64,000 nt of DNA, from the NCBI RefSeq assembly GCF_021462225.1, contig NC_061796.1, forward strand, positions 48,527,613 through 48,591,612, given 5' to 3'. This DNA comes from Girardinichthys multiradiatus (taxonomy: Eukaryota > Chordata > Actinopteri > Cyprinodontiformes > Goodeidae). Under the pieces are notes generated by a model. It worked only from the letters and a program-made list of their open reading frames with translations, did no database searches and was not told where the DNA came from. Every line of letters begins with the position of its first letter. The first letter of the stretch is position 1. Below are positions 23,888 through 49,030 of this stretch, piece by piece. The position numbers were made by a program, and so were the translations under genes.

Positions 23888-24652
23888 AAATTTCAGTCTT
23901 TTAAAACAGCCCTGCTGTTAGCTCTGACATCTGCAAAGAGAGTGCGCTCTCTGTCGCTCCTTAATGTCTCAGAATACGAGCCGACGGCAGCTCAGCTGTG
24001 CTGCGTCCTAACCCTGCTTTTACAGGATCGGCGTCCTTTCTGCTCCATTACCGTAATGCATCTTGTATGCGTGACGCTAATCTTTAAGAGAGAGCTGGTG
24101 TCGGCTCACTTGACCGCAGTTTTCTTCTGTAGAGTTGATGTCTCCTCACTGAAGCGACGCTGCAAACCCTGCAGTTCGAGCAGAAGTTCAGAGGTGCGGG
24201 GTTTCAGAGTCTACAGCTTTAGTCAGCGCTAACCAATAGGGAAACGTCTTACAGCGTTCGTCTTTAGGCCCCGCCCAGGATGTTCATGTTTCCAGAACTC
24301 AAAATTCTTTGAGTTCAACCAAAAACAGAGATCGTCAAAACCAAAAGAGAGTCGTAACCAAAGATTTTTGACATGCGCAAATAAAAGTTTGTTTTGGAAA
24401 TAACTTTTTTCTCTTTGTGAGAAAAAATGAGTCATTTTAATCAAAAAACGTTTTTTCAAACAATTTTTTTCTCCCCAAAATAAAATATTCCATTTAAAAA
24501 AAATAATCGTTACAACTCTGAAAGTTTTGATCACAACTTAATATTTTTTGATTGAGATTAATTTTTTGTTTGATTGAATAATATTGAGAGAAATTTACCT
24601 CCATACGCTCCCAGCGTCTGTTCATCCATTACAGAGAAAACTCTGCAGGAGG

Positions 24653-26352
24653 TCCTCTGTAGCGACAGTGGAGAGGAAAAACTCCCTTTTAACAGGAAGA
24701 AACCTCCAGCAGAACCAGAACCAGGCTCAGTGTGAGCGGCCATCTGCCACGACCGACTGGAGGTTTGAGAGAACAGAGCAGAGACACAAAGAGAGCAAAG
24801 AAGCACTGATCCAGGAGTACTTTCTATGGGAAGGAAAAGTAAATGTTAATGGATGTAGCTCCTTTAGTCGTTTAATCTAGAAAGAAAGAACAGATAAACT
24901 CTGAACTAGTTTTCAAGATTAGAGTCTGAAAGAGAGCACATAGAGTTAGTTACAGTAGAAGCTCAGTCAGTAGCCATGTCTAGGAAAGAGAAAGGGTTAA
25001 ACACTGAAAGACAGGGCCATGTGGATCATCTGTAGAAGGTGAGCATTAAGTTGTTGCCAGCAGAAGCTCGGACGATTCCCCTCTCCAGAAAGGTGTCACA
25101 GGTAGACACAGAGCCAGGCCAGGTGTAGCTTCTAGGAAGAGAATAGAGAGAACAAAGTTAAAAGCTGAAATAACAGCAAATAATGCAAAATTGGAGAGTA
25201 GTGTGAGAATGTAGCAGAGAGGTTGAAAGTGGTCATTATGTCCTCCAGCAGCCTAGGCCTATAGCAGCATAACTACAGAGATAGTTTCAGTTCAGATTAT
25301 TTAGTTAAACGGCGCTTATTTACAACAATGTCGTCTCAAGGAACCTCATAAAGGGTCCCACTGATGGTCATTGTTATACTAAAAACCACAAGGATTGGGA
25401 TACCTCCCTCTGTCAGACTGATTATAACCATTGGAAAAGAGAAGGGGGTCATACAGGTAGCAGAAATGGAGGGTGTGTTTGCAACTCCAACCAACAGGGA
25501 GGGAGGAAGGCTCCCTCCCTGATAAACTAAGCCACTCTAACTATAAGCTTTATCAAAAAGGAAAGTTTTAAGCCTAGCCTTAAAAGTAGACAGGGTGTCT
25601 GCCTCACGGACTAAAACTGGGAGCTGGTTCCACAGGAGAGGAGCCTGATAACTAAAGGATCTGCCTCCCATTCTACTTCTAGAGACTCTAGGAACCACCA
25701 GTAAACCTGCAGTCTGAGAACAAAGTGCTCTGTTAGGAACATATGGACCAATCAGATCTCTGATGTATGATGGAGCTAGATCATTAAGGGCTTTATATGT
25801 GAGGAGGAGAATTTTAAATTATATTCTGGATTTAACAGGGAGCCAATGAAGGGAAGCTAAAATAGGAGAAATATGATCTCTCTTTTTAATTTTTATCAGA
25901 ACTCTTGCTGCAGCATTTTGAATCAGCTGAAGGCTTTTAACTGCATTTTGTGAACATCCTGATAGTAAAGAATTACAATAGTCCAGCCTTGAAGTAACAA
26001 ATGCATGGACTAGTTTTTCAGCGTCACTCCTGGACAGGATATTTCTAATTTTGGCAATGTTCTGGAGATGAAAGAAGGAAATCCTAGAAACCTGTTTAAT
26101 ATGGTATTTAAATGACATGTCCTAGTCAAAGTTAACACCAAGGTTTTTTACTTTATTATCAGAGGTCAATTTAATGCCATCCAGGTTAAGTGATTGACTA
26201 AGCAGTTTCTTTTTTAAAGACTCCGGTCCAAAGACGACAACTTCTGTCTTGTCTGAATTTAGAAGCAGATAATTTAAAGTCATCCAAGTTTTTATATCTT
26301 CAAGACATGCTTGTAGTCTATATAACTGGTTGGGCTCATCAGGATTTATGGA
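24653..26352 (-). mobile_element. Rex1/CR1-group LINE, 3' half without its terminal tail
   Basis: The minus strand carries reverse transcriptase from about 26350 (DEPNQLYRLQACLEDIKTW, SDKTEVVVFGPES) through the thumb (FKYHIKQVSRISFFHLQNI, KLVHAFVTSRLDYCNSLL, AARVLIKIKKRDHISPIL, ASLHWLPVKSRI) to about 25550. A 3' UTR homologous to 17056-17860 follows. A stop (TAA/TAG) at 25817 and others break the frame. The last 250 bp of the family 3' end are absent at 24653, where it abuts DIRS copy A, so this junction is a rearrangement, not a normal insertion end. Confidence 0.85.
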
Positions 26353-28310
26353 TAAGTAACTATATGGAAGACTTGGTCAACACAGCTAATATAAAGGCTT
26401 TGGCAAACAAAGTGCCATACAAACTCAATAAATCATGGAGAAAGCCTGCCTGTGATCTGCAGGAAAGGACAAAGAAAAGAGTTAGGTTAAGGACTTTGTC
26501 AACTTTCTGAACCAGCAAATTAAGTATCTTTTGCACCCACTCTATGGAATCTTGAAGGATACCACCATAACCTTTAAAAGAACCCACAAAACGAAAACAG
26601 CATTATATGGAATCACCCAAACCAAAGAAAGGGTTTACGATAGAAAATAACAAACAACTATCATCAAAAATACAATCTACAATGACAGAGGCTACCACCA
26701 AACTTTGTGTTTATTGTGGTGGAGAGCAGGACATCCTCACAATCTGCAAAAAATTCAAGCGTATGCTACACAAAGACAAGATTGAGTTCTTGAGGAGCAA
26801 AGGTTTGTGTTTTGCATGTTTGAAGCATGGTCATATGAGTAGCAGCTGCAAACAGAAGCTTCAGTTTCAAGAATGCTAAAGACTTTACCTGACATTTTTA
26901 CATATTACAAGTAAAAACGCTAAGGAATAACCAATAAAGGAAAGTTGTGAACAGCAATCTGTATCAAGTGCTTTGGTACAAACAGCTGACAACTCTGGTG
27001 TCACCGGGGCCAGTAGGGAAGATTGCATTCTTGCGATCATTCCAGTATGTGTCAAGGCACAAAAAGGAACCAAGATGGTAACCACATGCGCCTTTTTGGA
27101 TCCAGGTAGCTGTGACTTTATTTACCACAAAGTCACTGATGAACCAGTTAAATATGAATGTTGGAGGAGCTCTGGCAACTACAATTTAAGCAGCACTTTC
27201 CTGATGCTGGACAAAATGACTCCATCAAGATGTCCAAGGATGATCATCAATCTATGAGCATGGTGTCTAAATCTGTGAAGCTAGAAGATGGTCATTATAG
27301 TATTTGCCTTCCATAAAACAAGATGGCAGAGTTCAAGTAGGCTTTCAAGAATCTGACATGTTATGACTTGGTTGGAGCAGAAACAGAAATCATTAAGTTC
27401 TGTCAAGGGCAAAGTTTCAAAGATCTGGTGATGCTGATGGAACAGCAAAGAGTAAAGAAATGTAGCTCACTATTTATGCTGAATCCTGTGCTTCGAGAGG
27501 AAGTTGTAAGGGTTGAACCGCGCAGCAATGCCTGATGACACCACGCACCAAGTCATATTGCCTAAGGACTTACACATCACAAGGCTTGTGTTGAGATACA
27601 TACATGACATTACAGCACACACAGGAAGGAATCACATGTTGGCTCAACTACTTCAAAGATTCTGGATTCCTGGAGCCAACAGGAGTCATCAGGAGATTTC
27701 TCTCCAAGCACTTCATATGTAAAAGACTACATGGAACCGCTGGCAAGCAACTTATGGCAAATCTACTGACATGCTGAATCCTGCCTGACAATCCTCCATT
27801 TACAAGAGTTGGAGTTGATTACTCTTAGTGAAAAGAGGAAGAGGTCAAGTATGGAGATATGTTATCTTCACATGTCTTGCTACAAGAGCTGTGCATCTAG
27901 AGGCTGCCTCTTCACTTGACTCTGATGCATGTCTCAACGCAATCAGAAGATTTCTTGCCAGAAGAGGACAGGTCAGAGAGATTTATTCAGATAATAGAAC
28001 CAACTTCAAATCGGCTGACGGTGAAAATAAAAAATCAAACAAAGAATTGAGCAAAACCAATTTAGAGAAGCACTTGCAATAGCGAGGTGTTCAATGGAAT
28101 TTCAATCCACCAGCAGGTTCTCACCACAAAGGAACCTGGGAGCAGTTAATCCTGAATGTCAAAGTCAAAGAGCAGATTTTGGATAAAGAAGGCCTACACA
28201 CCTTGCTTTCTGAAGCAGAAGAGGTTATAAACAGCATGCCCATTACAAAGGCTTTATCAGACCTCAATGACCTAGATCCCTCAACCATGAACACTCAACC
28301 ATCTTTTGTT
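26353..28310 (+). mobile_element. BEL/Pao LTR-retrotransposon remnant, reverse transcriptase deleted
   Basis: Plus-strand traces in order: a gag segment (KALANKVPYKLNKSWRKPA, then NQQ-like and THKT text, 26390-26600), a zinc-knuckle (LCVYCGGEQDILTICKKFK with GLCFACLKHGHMSSSCK, 26700-26870), a protease-like TTCAFLDPGSCDFI at 27080, then directly integrase: DLHITRLVLRYIHDITAHTGRNHMLAQLLQRFWIPGA (zinc-binding part, 27568-27680) and the core ATRAVHLEAASSLDSDA with IYSDNRTNFKSADGE (27870-28020) and NPPAGSHHKGTWE (28110). The RT and RNase H block between protease and integrase is missing, and stops are frequent. No LTR was identified. Confidence 0.85.
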
Positions 28311-29189
28311 GCTTAAGGTCAAACATGAGTTACCACCAGGCGTATTTCAGAAGAATGATCAGTACGCAAATCGTCTTCTTAATGTCTTCTTTAGGAACCA
28401 AATATAACTGATGGGCTGTTCTGAAGTAAAGAGGTGACGTTATTACTGAGGTGAAGGACATGGACTTGTTTTACTCAGTATTAGTAAGATTATTTAGGCT
28501 CCTTCTATTAGTGTTCACACTTCTTGAGTAATTGTTTCAAGGACATTGATAACAATTTAGGGCTGGTAATGTAAAAGGCTAAGTTCAGTTCAAGTTTATT
28601 TAGATGTGGAGGGTAATTTTTGTCTGTATAATTCTTTTTTTGAAGTAAACAGGTGAACCTACTGGAGAGGATGCAGTTGTTTTGTCTCGCCGTCACCTGG
28701 ATTACAAGAAGAAAAGGAGAGCGTGAAGCTTATGGCTTCATCAACTAGATAGTGACAAGAGGTCACGTCTGTGGAGCGAGGCAATAATCAGCTGATTCTG
28801 TTATCAGCTGGCCTTTATTCTTCCTCAGAGCCTCTGTTAGGTTTCACTTTTTATTTCCAAAGTATTCAAAGCAGTAGTATTCACACAATCTTTTCCACAT
28901 TTTTCTCTTTCCAAACACCAACTTTGGTGAATTTGGGTTCTATCTGGTGCAGAACTGGAAAATCATACATGGTTTTCAACATTTTTACAAATAAAAAATC
29001 TAAAAAGTGTGGCTTGCATTTGCTTTTCGCCCCCGTTTATTCCAATACCTCTGAATTAAAATCCAGTGCAACCTTTTGCCTTCAGAAGCCACCTAATCAG
29101 CAAACAGAGTCCAGCTGGATGAAGCTGTTCTGTTTCTGGCCTCAGAGGTTTGTTAGAGAACAAACAGCATCATGAAGTAAAAGGAACAC
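28311..29189. other. Repeat-poor intergenic stretch, no gene recognised
   Basis: AT-rich sequence between the BEL/Pao remnant and a Tc1 remnant. Small open frames (for example 28771-29175) have no recognisable family. Confidence 0.4.
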
Positions 29190-29770
29190 AGTAGACAGGC
29201 TGGGCAAGGAGAGCATTAATCAGAGAAGCAAGCAAGAAGTCCATGGTAACACCAGAAGAACTGCAGAGATCCATGCTTCAGGTGAGATGATCTGTCCTCA
29301 GCTATTAGTCATCCATTCTACAAATCTGAACTTTGGTGAGAAGAAAGAATAAAACCATTATTGAAAGAAAGCCAGAAAAGTCATTTTTGTAGTTAGTCAC
29401 AAGGAGACACTGCAAAGATATGGAAGAAGTCCCTTTTATGGACTGTATGTAGAATGCTTTGTGAGGCAGAAAAGAAAGGATGGTTTTCTTCAGCAGGGAC
29501 AAGGAAGCTGGTCAGACTTGGGAAGATGGATGGAGATAAATCCAGAAACATCCTGGAAGAAAACCTGTTGGAGGCTGCAAAAGACATTGCAGCAGAACAA
29601 CCACCCTAAACATACAGCCAGAGATACAATGGATGGTTTAGATCAAAGCAGATTTATGTGGTAGAATGGCCTAGTCAAAGTCCAGACGTGAGAATCTGTG
29701 GCAATACTTGAAACTTGATGTATTGACTCAGGGGGCTTAACTAAATGCACAGATATTTATTTTGAAATTA
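29190..29770 (+). mobile_element. Tc1-like transposon remnant
   Basis: Plus-strand fragments of a Tc1 transposase region: catctgaactttggtgag-type text, TTCTTCAGCAGGGACAAGG, then coding traces NNHPKHTARDTMDGLDQS and EWPSQSPDV. It ends with the 3' segment gtattgactcagggggctta. Heavily deleted and shifted; the catalytic Asp and Glu positions are damaged. Confidence 0.75.
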
Positions 29771-30229
29771 ATAATTTTCTTTGCCCTTTGCTGCTGTGTT
29801 TTAGTCTGTCTCAGTAAAATACACAGAAGTGTTTGTTTTTGCTTTATGGTGCATTTTACTGTAACAAGGTTCTGTATAAATTCATATATCTACCAATATG
29901 ACTTAAGTGCCATACAGCCAGCAGAAAGGATTGAACTCAAACCTTCTAGGCCTACAGAAAACAATCATTAGATCCCAGTCAGACATCCAGGTCAAACACT
30001 GAGATCATTCTAATTTTATCCTACACATATTAGTTTTTATATGTCCTTATTTACAGGTTCATCAGGTATCATGTTTCCATCCTGCATGCATTGTTTGCAT
30101 GATTTATTTTTAACCCTACTGTCAAAGCACCTGTCAGTCAGTGACTCCTCATGAAGTAAGGAAAGTGAAACTTAAGGAAACGGGGAAGGTATACCAAGGC
30201 TGACTGAGATGTTAGGACAAACACTGAAG
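29771..30229 (+). promoter_or_regulatory. aste1: aste1 upstream region / presumed promoter
   Basis: This is the DNA between a Tc1 remnant and the aste1 start codon at 30230. It is AT-rich with no CpG island or clear TATA placement; promoter assignment is positional only. Confidence 0.35.
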
Positions 30230-43358
<13,129 letters not shown>

Positions 43359-44108
43359 TGGACAAGTGTGACTTTCAGACTTGTTGCAAGCAGTGTGAGT
43401 GGATCGTTTCAGTCTGTTCTTGTTGGCTTCAAAACTAGGAGACAGCTGAACATCCTGCAGGGAGACGGCATGTTTTTCTGCATATTTATGGATCATTGTC
43501 AGTGATAATGCAGATAAAGCAATAATAATAATATTAATAGTAATATATTATCTATCTTTTAATGTATGTTTCATGTTTCTAATGGGTCTCATCTCTGGTC
43601 TTTTATTTCTTTCTGTTAAACACATCATTTATCCTGTGGATGAAAGGAAATCTTCAAATAAACTTACTTTGTTACACAATTTAACTACTTCCTGTAGCTG
43701 CTGTTGATGAAAGGATTCAAGTTTAAAAGCTAAAATATTTTCTGAAAAGGAGTTTGTATTTGTTTTATTTTTTTGTATATAGATTGAGAGAACAAATGGA
43801 TGGGATGTAGTGTCCTGCCCAAGGGGGTGGGACGTTGTATCCTTCAACTATTACAGAATATCCCACAATCTTGTCACAGAAAGCAGGTGGTGGTTGTGGA
43901 GGACTTGAATACAGGAAAAAGGGAGGAAGAGGTGGAGCAAAAAATAAATATGTTTAATAATACAAAAGAGAAACCAACAAAAACAAAGTTCGACATCCAA
44001 AAACATGAAATGAAAGTGTTTAAACAAAATTAATACCAAAAACAAACCAGGAACGTGGAGCAAAAACGATGACGGTAAAATTACACTGGACAGATGAACC
44101 AGTAAAGA
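43359..44108 (+). other. aste1: aste1 3' UTR and downstream region
   Basis: Follows the aste1 stop codon (43356-43358). A candidate polyadenylation signal AATAAA lies at 43657-43662. No further gene recognised up to the LINE at 44109. Confidence 0.5.
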
Positions 44109-45690
44109 GGAATTCAATTTAATTCAGTTTTATTTATATAGCATCAATTCACAACACATGTCGTCTCAAGGGTCATCTCAAACGGTTAGGAATGGTGCAG
44201 GTTGTTGGGGAGGTTAGATTAAACTACTGAGAGTTTGGCCATTTTAGAATGGGCTATGTGTAGGGTTACTAAGTTAAATAATAAAATGATAAAGTTTGTC
44301 CATCTAGAGCCCACTGATGACCATTGTTATACTAAAAACCACAAGGATTGGGATACCTCTCTCTGTCAGACTGATTATAACCATTGGAAAAGAGAAGGGG
44401 TCATACAGGTAGCAGAAATGGAGGGTGTGTTTGGACCTCAACCATAACTGAGCCGGTTTAGGCTAAACCTGACTCCCCCTTACTCCATCCAACAGGGAGG
44501 GAAGAAGACGGAGGTAAAAAATAATTGGAGAGAGTTGTTTCCTGTTGCATTGTGTGAATGGTTTAAAATGGGCTAAGTCAATTCAATTCAATCATCCAGA
44601 TTCCCAGTCAGGTTCATACATTCCAATTAATCGTAACCATTGAACAGTTCAGTCAGATTCAGTTATTTATTTAAATTGGATAAAAAGTTTTTCTATCTAA
44701 GGAAACCCAGCAGATTGCATCCAGTCAGTGACTTGCAGCATTCACTCCTCCTGGATGAGCATGTAGAGACAGTGGACAGTCACTGGTGTTGACTTTGCAG
44801 CAATCCCTCATACTGAGCATGCATGTAGCGACAGTGGAGAGGAAAAACTCCCTTTTAACAGGAAGAAACCTCCAGCAGAACCAGAACCAGGCTCAGTGTG
44901 AGCGGCCATCTGCCACGACCGACTGGAGGTTTGAGAGAACAGAGCAGAGACACAAAGAGAACAAAGAAGCACTGATCCAGGAGTACTTTCTATGGGAAGG
45001 AAAAGTAAATGTTAATGGATGTAGCTCCTTTAGTCGTTTCATCTAGAAAGAAAGAACAGATAAACTCTGATCCAGTTTTCAAGGTTAGAGTCTGAAAGAG
45101 AGAACATAGAGTTAGTTACAGTAGAAGCTCAGTCAGTAGCCATGTCTAGGAGAGAGAAAGGGTTAAATACTAAAAGACAGGGCCATGTGGATCATCTGTA
45201 GAAGGTGAGCATTAAGTTGTTGCCAGCAGAAGCTTGGATGATGCCCCTCTCCAGAAAGGTGTCACAGGTAGACAGAGAGTCAGGCCAGGTGTAGCTTCTA
45301 GGAAGAGAAAAGAGAGAACAAAGTTAAAAGCTGAAATAACAGCAAATAATGCAAAATTGGAGAGTAGTTTGAGAATGTAGCAAAGAGGGTGAAAGTGGTC
45401 ATTATGTCCTCCAGCAGCCTAAGCCTATAGCAGCATAACTACAGAGATAGTTTCAGTTCAGATTATTTAGTTAAACGGCGCTTATTTACAACAATGTCGT
45501 CTCAAGGAACCTCACAAAGGGTCCCACTGATGGTCATTGTTCTACTAAAAACCACAAGGATTGAGATACCTCTCTCTGTCAGACTGATTATAACCATTGG
45601 AAAAGAGAAGGGGTCATACAGGTAGCAGAAATGGAGGGTGTGTTTGGACCTCAACCATAACTGAGCCGGTTTAGGCTAAATCTGACTCAA
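44109..45690 (-). mobile_element. Rex1/CR1-group LINE 3' UTRs, two partial copies joined
   Basis: Starts on the plus strand with attcagttttatttatatagc (44124), the LINE 3' tail, then 3' UTR text to about 44530. A second tail (attcaattcaattcaatc, 44580) is followed by a fuller 3' UTR matching 18130-17060 and 24653-25490. No reverse transcriptase part. One 3' end is thus inserted in, or placed next to, another copy. Confidence 0.75.
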
Positions 45691-45691
45691 T

Positions 45692-46450
45692 AAACTCTTT
45701 ACTTTGCTAAAACAATCCAACTAAACTACCAAGCAGAATTAAAGAATAATGAAGACTAATGGACTATGTACAATATAAACAAGTTGATTAAAGATGATTG
45801 ATAATTATGACCAAAAGAGTGATGCAACATTACCATGCAATGTTTATGTTTGAGAACCAAGGATTATCTTGAAGAATCTGGAAATGAAGTTAAGTTAGTC
45901 TTGGAACCAACTTAGGAAATAATCAGCAACATCTAGACAATCATTCACAATGTAAGATCAGATAAAATATTATTTTAATAAAATAATGTTTTAAATAATG
46001 ATCTGCTGAATAAAACCAACCTTCTGGATGACTAATTCTCAACGGTGTTTAATTAACTGCCTTTATTTATTAAAATAATATTTAAAGAAATATTATTAAG
46101 GAAATATTTTGGAAAAGAGCCAAATCTTTCTGGAGAAATGGGTTTAATGGTGTTTACTTAGTTATCAAATTTAGTAAAATGATGTTAGGGACACATTATT
46201 TACTGGATTGAAAACTAAACCTTTCTGGGTAAATATTATTTGGCAGCAGCACGTGTTCTTAGCTGTTAGCAGTTAAAGCTAACAAAAGAAGCTTATCCAG
46301 AATCAAACACATACCTTTAAAATACCAGGGTTAATAAAAGAGTTAAAATGCGTTATGATCAATCTTCTGTGTTTAAAATCACCCTATAAGTAAAGTTTGT
46401 CTTAACTTTAAAAACACACGATCACAGTACACAAAACTGAGCAGATAGTT
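45692..46450. repeat. Unclassified dispersed repeat, copy b
   Basis: Direct-orientation match to 37829-38545, with a few small indels (for example an extra block at about 46105-46190). Begins sharply at the edge of the LINE 3' UTR. Nature unknown. Confidence 0.8.
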
Positions 46451-49030
46451 CCAGAAAAGTCTGTACTGGACTTCATGTTGTAACCATGGCTGTGGTCCCA
46501 ACAACCGCGAGGAGCAGAGAAACGGCTTGTAAACCAGAATCATACAGTGTGTGTATAGCCTTACATTTAAGGAAGGCATGTCAGCTTTACCTACAACCAG
46601 TGGATAATCTCAGAGCAGAGTGGTAGACCAAAGTCAAGGACTGCAGGCAAACGGTTGAAGCACACATAAACAACATCTTCATAATCTAGTACAGGCAGAA
46701 AAGTAGCTAATATCAGGAGCTTCAAAGAAGCTCCCCATCAATAACTAATCCTAGGTACTAGTAACTGGTGACCAGCAGAGTTTTATATAGTATTAGGCAG
46801 TTCACTAGAGGAGAAAGCACCAGAAGCAGATCTCACAACATTCCAACATTTCTTGGGATCATTTAGATTTTTGCTGTTTTCAGATAAAAAGAAATCAGAG
46901 GTACATATTAATAGACTGAATTTATCTAGAGCTTTTCCAGTCAAACCGACCAATCACAGCACTTTATACTAAAGCGACAGTCACACTCATACATCGCTAT
47001 GTTGTTTGCCAACTTAGTGCCTTGCCCTGGGGCACATTGACATGTTGTAGGAAGAAACTGGAATTGGAGCCACAAGTTTCGGATTGCAAGACCACTGCTC
47101 TCCCCCACTGAGCCACAGTTACCTCTATGTTGAGAATCCAGTGACAAACCAGGAATTATTTTTCATATTTATCCTGAATTTACATAAAGAAGCAGCTTTT
47201 TGATTAGCTTCAAGGAATCATAATGAAACAAATTCCAGGTCAACTCAACATCATTAAGAAGGGAGAAAAAAAGCCTGCTCAGAAACATGTTCTCCTATGA
47301 GTAGAATTCATGGTTCAGTTCTGGTCTCGCAGATCGTTCCCAAAAACACCAGCATCAGTACGTTTGTTATTATCAGATGGAGGAGTAATGATCTAGCAGG
47401 GTCATCTATAGTGGACCAAGTTGGGCTCTTTGTTGATTGACAATGAGTCACAGATAGGTTTAAGGTTGTCTGAGGCTGATGACAACCAATCAAGGTTCAG
47501 ATCCACCACCAGGACAGACTCATCTTCTGATCTCAGCCAAAGGATTGTATGTGTGGAGCTGAGGTTCCCAGGTGAAGATGAGGTTCCCAGATGGAAATGA
47601 GGTTCCCGGGTGTAGATAAGGTTCCCGGGTGGAGCTGAGGTTTATGTGTGGAACTCAGGTTCATGGGTGGAGCTACATAAGCTGAAGCTCAAACATCTCA
47701 GAAGAAGAGTTAGATTCAAACCAGTGAAGAAACTGCAACAAATCTACAGTTTTGTGTCTGTCTGTAGAACGTGAAGGAGCCCGTTGATAAGTTATCTCCG
47801 TGGACCGCTGATCACAGACTCCGTGCTGACAGGTTGGAGGAGTTTCACTGTTGTAGTCTGGGATTATTTCAAAGACTTTTATTGTGAAACTTCCTTTGTT
47901 CCTGCACCTGTTTGGGCAGATTTGGTTAAAGATGTTAAACCTTCTAAACATCTGCTGCTCTCAGCAGGGTGCAACAACATCTGACAGGACCATCATAGCT
48001 TGTTTTAACATAATATCTGCTGTAAATTACATGCGTTCAATTGAAGGGGTCCAATCAGTGCATCGACTGTGTTCCAGGAGTCATTCCCAGGAAGCATCAA
48101 GTAGGGCCTTCACAGCAAATAAGGGGAGGTTCTTGTGTGTGGGCGGAGTTAGGAAAAACCATGATTGGTCAGATTGCCTTGTTATGGGAGGAGTTTATGA
48201 AAGCTGTCATTGGTTGAATTTGTAGGAAATGAAGTTTCACAAATACAAATTTCTATTTAAATTTTATTTCTACAGGATTTTGGAAACTTTAGATAGTTTC
48301 TGAATAATTTTTGTTAGTTTTGTTTTTAGTAATATTGTTACAGCTCCTGTGATGATACTGTTGGTGTATACTGGCTAATGCCATAACTGCAGGCATACAG
48401 GCAGGTGGGTTACCTGCGACACTGATTGACTGGGAAGAAATAAGCAGCAATACTTTGCTTATACTTTGACTGTAGTTGTATAACTATAACTATACAAACA
48501 GAGAAAAAAGTACTTGAATCTGACCATCATGACTTCTTCAAACCCCTCCCGAAATAGTCAGTCCCACCAATCATGTCTTTCACAAACTTCTCCCACACCC
48601 AAGAAACTCCCACTTAGGCAGGAAGATGATGCTGAACTGCTTGTCTAGAGGCAGAGAAAGATGACTCAGATCTCCACCGATAGAGATGATCCAGAACTGC
48701 AAGTCGGACAGGAGGAGACATAGAGGTCAGGACCTCTGCAGGTAGTCCACAGCTGGACATTTTCTCTTTTAATCAACGAAGAAAAGGTTTGATTCTGATC
48801 AGTTTCTAAATGCATTTGTTCACCAAGATGTCAAACCTCTGTCTAGGCAGCAAAGATCAACTCCATAATGTAGGCAGTAAACCATCTAGACCTTCATCTG
48901 ATTTATGGTGGAAACTGGAAGCCTGGAGTTTTTGGACATTTTCTCTCATAGTCATGGTGTGGTTGTAAACCGTTTGGTTCAGGTTTGGTACAACCCAGTT
49001 TGAGTTAATCGAGGCAGCAGAGTTAAGCCA
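46451..49030. other. Intergenic DNA between the two aste1 copies
   Basis: No gene recognised. It contains a SINE-like fragment at 46960-47135, short GGTTCC(C)-rich direct repeats at 47568-47670 (aggttcccgggtg-type, about five units), and no recognisable aste1 exon 1. I searched by eye for the MGVQGL start and saw none. Confidence 0.5.
46960..47135 (-). repeat. SINE-like or related short interspersed repeat
   Basis: On the plus strand the words ttagtgccttgccctggggcacattgacatg (in part) and ctgctctcccccactgagccac match a common fish interspersed repeat with a tRNA-like internal segment. Ends not resolved; assignment tentative. Confidence 0.4.

Larger units (their letters stand above)
18737..24652 (+). 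mobile_element. DIRS-type (tyrosine recombinase) retrotransposon, copy A, 5' end to mid-YR; interrupted
   Basis: The left terminal repeat is at 18737-18840 (taggcttcgccctttaaggc, ccacctgctgtgtgg), interrupted by an L2-type LINE and resumed at about 21570. Coding traces follow on the plus strand: reverse transcriptase (RPILDLSLFNKAIMERRFH about 21743, DWFTSIDLKD, RILFYLDDLLLLARS about 22026 with catalytic LDD), RNase H (HVLIHTDNRVAAAYINRQGG, about 22650-22750) and the start of the tyrosine recombinase (ASTTASYASKFF, NRKLAFSTIKTYAAAISS, ALTSAKRVRSLSLLNV). A SINE interrupts the recombinase at 23709-23887. Frames are broken in the RT and the element stops at 24652 against a Rex1-like LINE. The recombinase catalytic end is missing here but survives in copy B (38808-42658). 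Confidence 0.9.

Noticed and set aside
22188..24232. Novel multi-gene cluster of overlapping open frames near 22-24 kb
   Set aside because: They are out-of-frame shadows of DIRS RT, RNase H and recombinase in copy A; the same frames recur in copy B.
26607..28082. Host gene with CCHC zinc knuckle and integrase fold
   Set aside because: Many stops and the gag-protease-integrase order show a decayed BEL/Pao retroelement.
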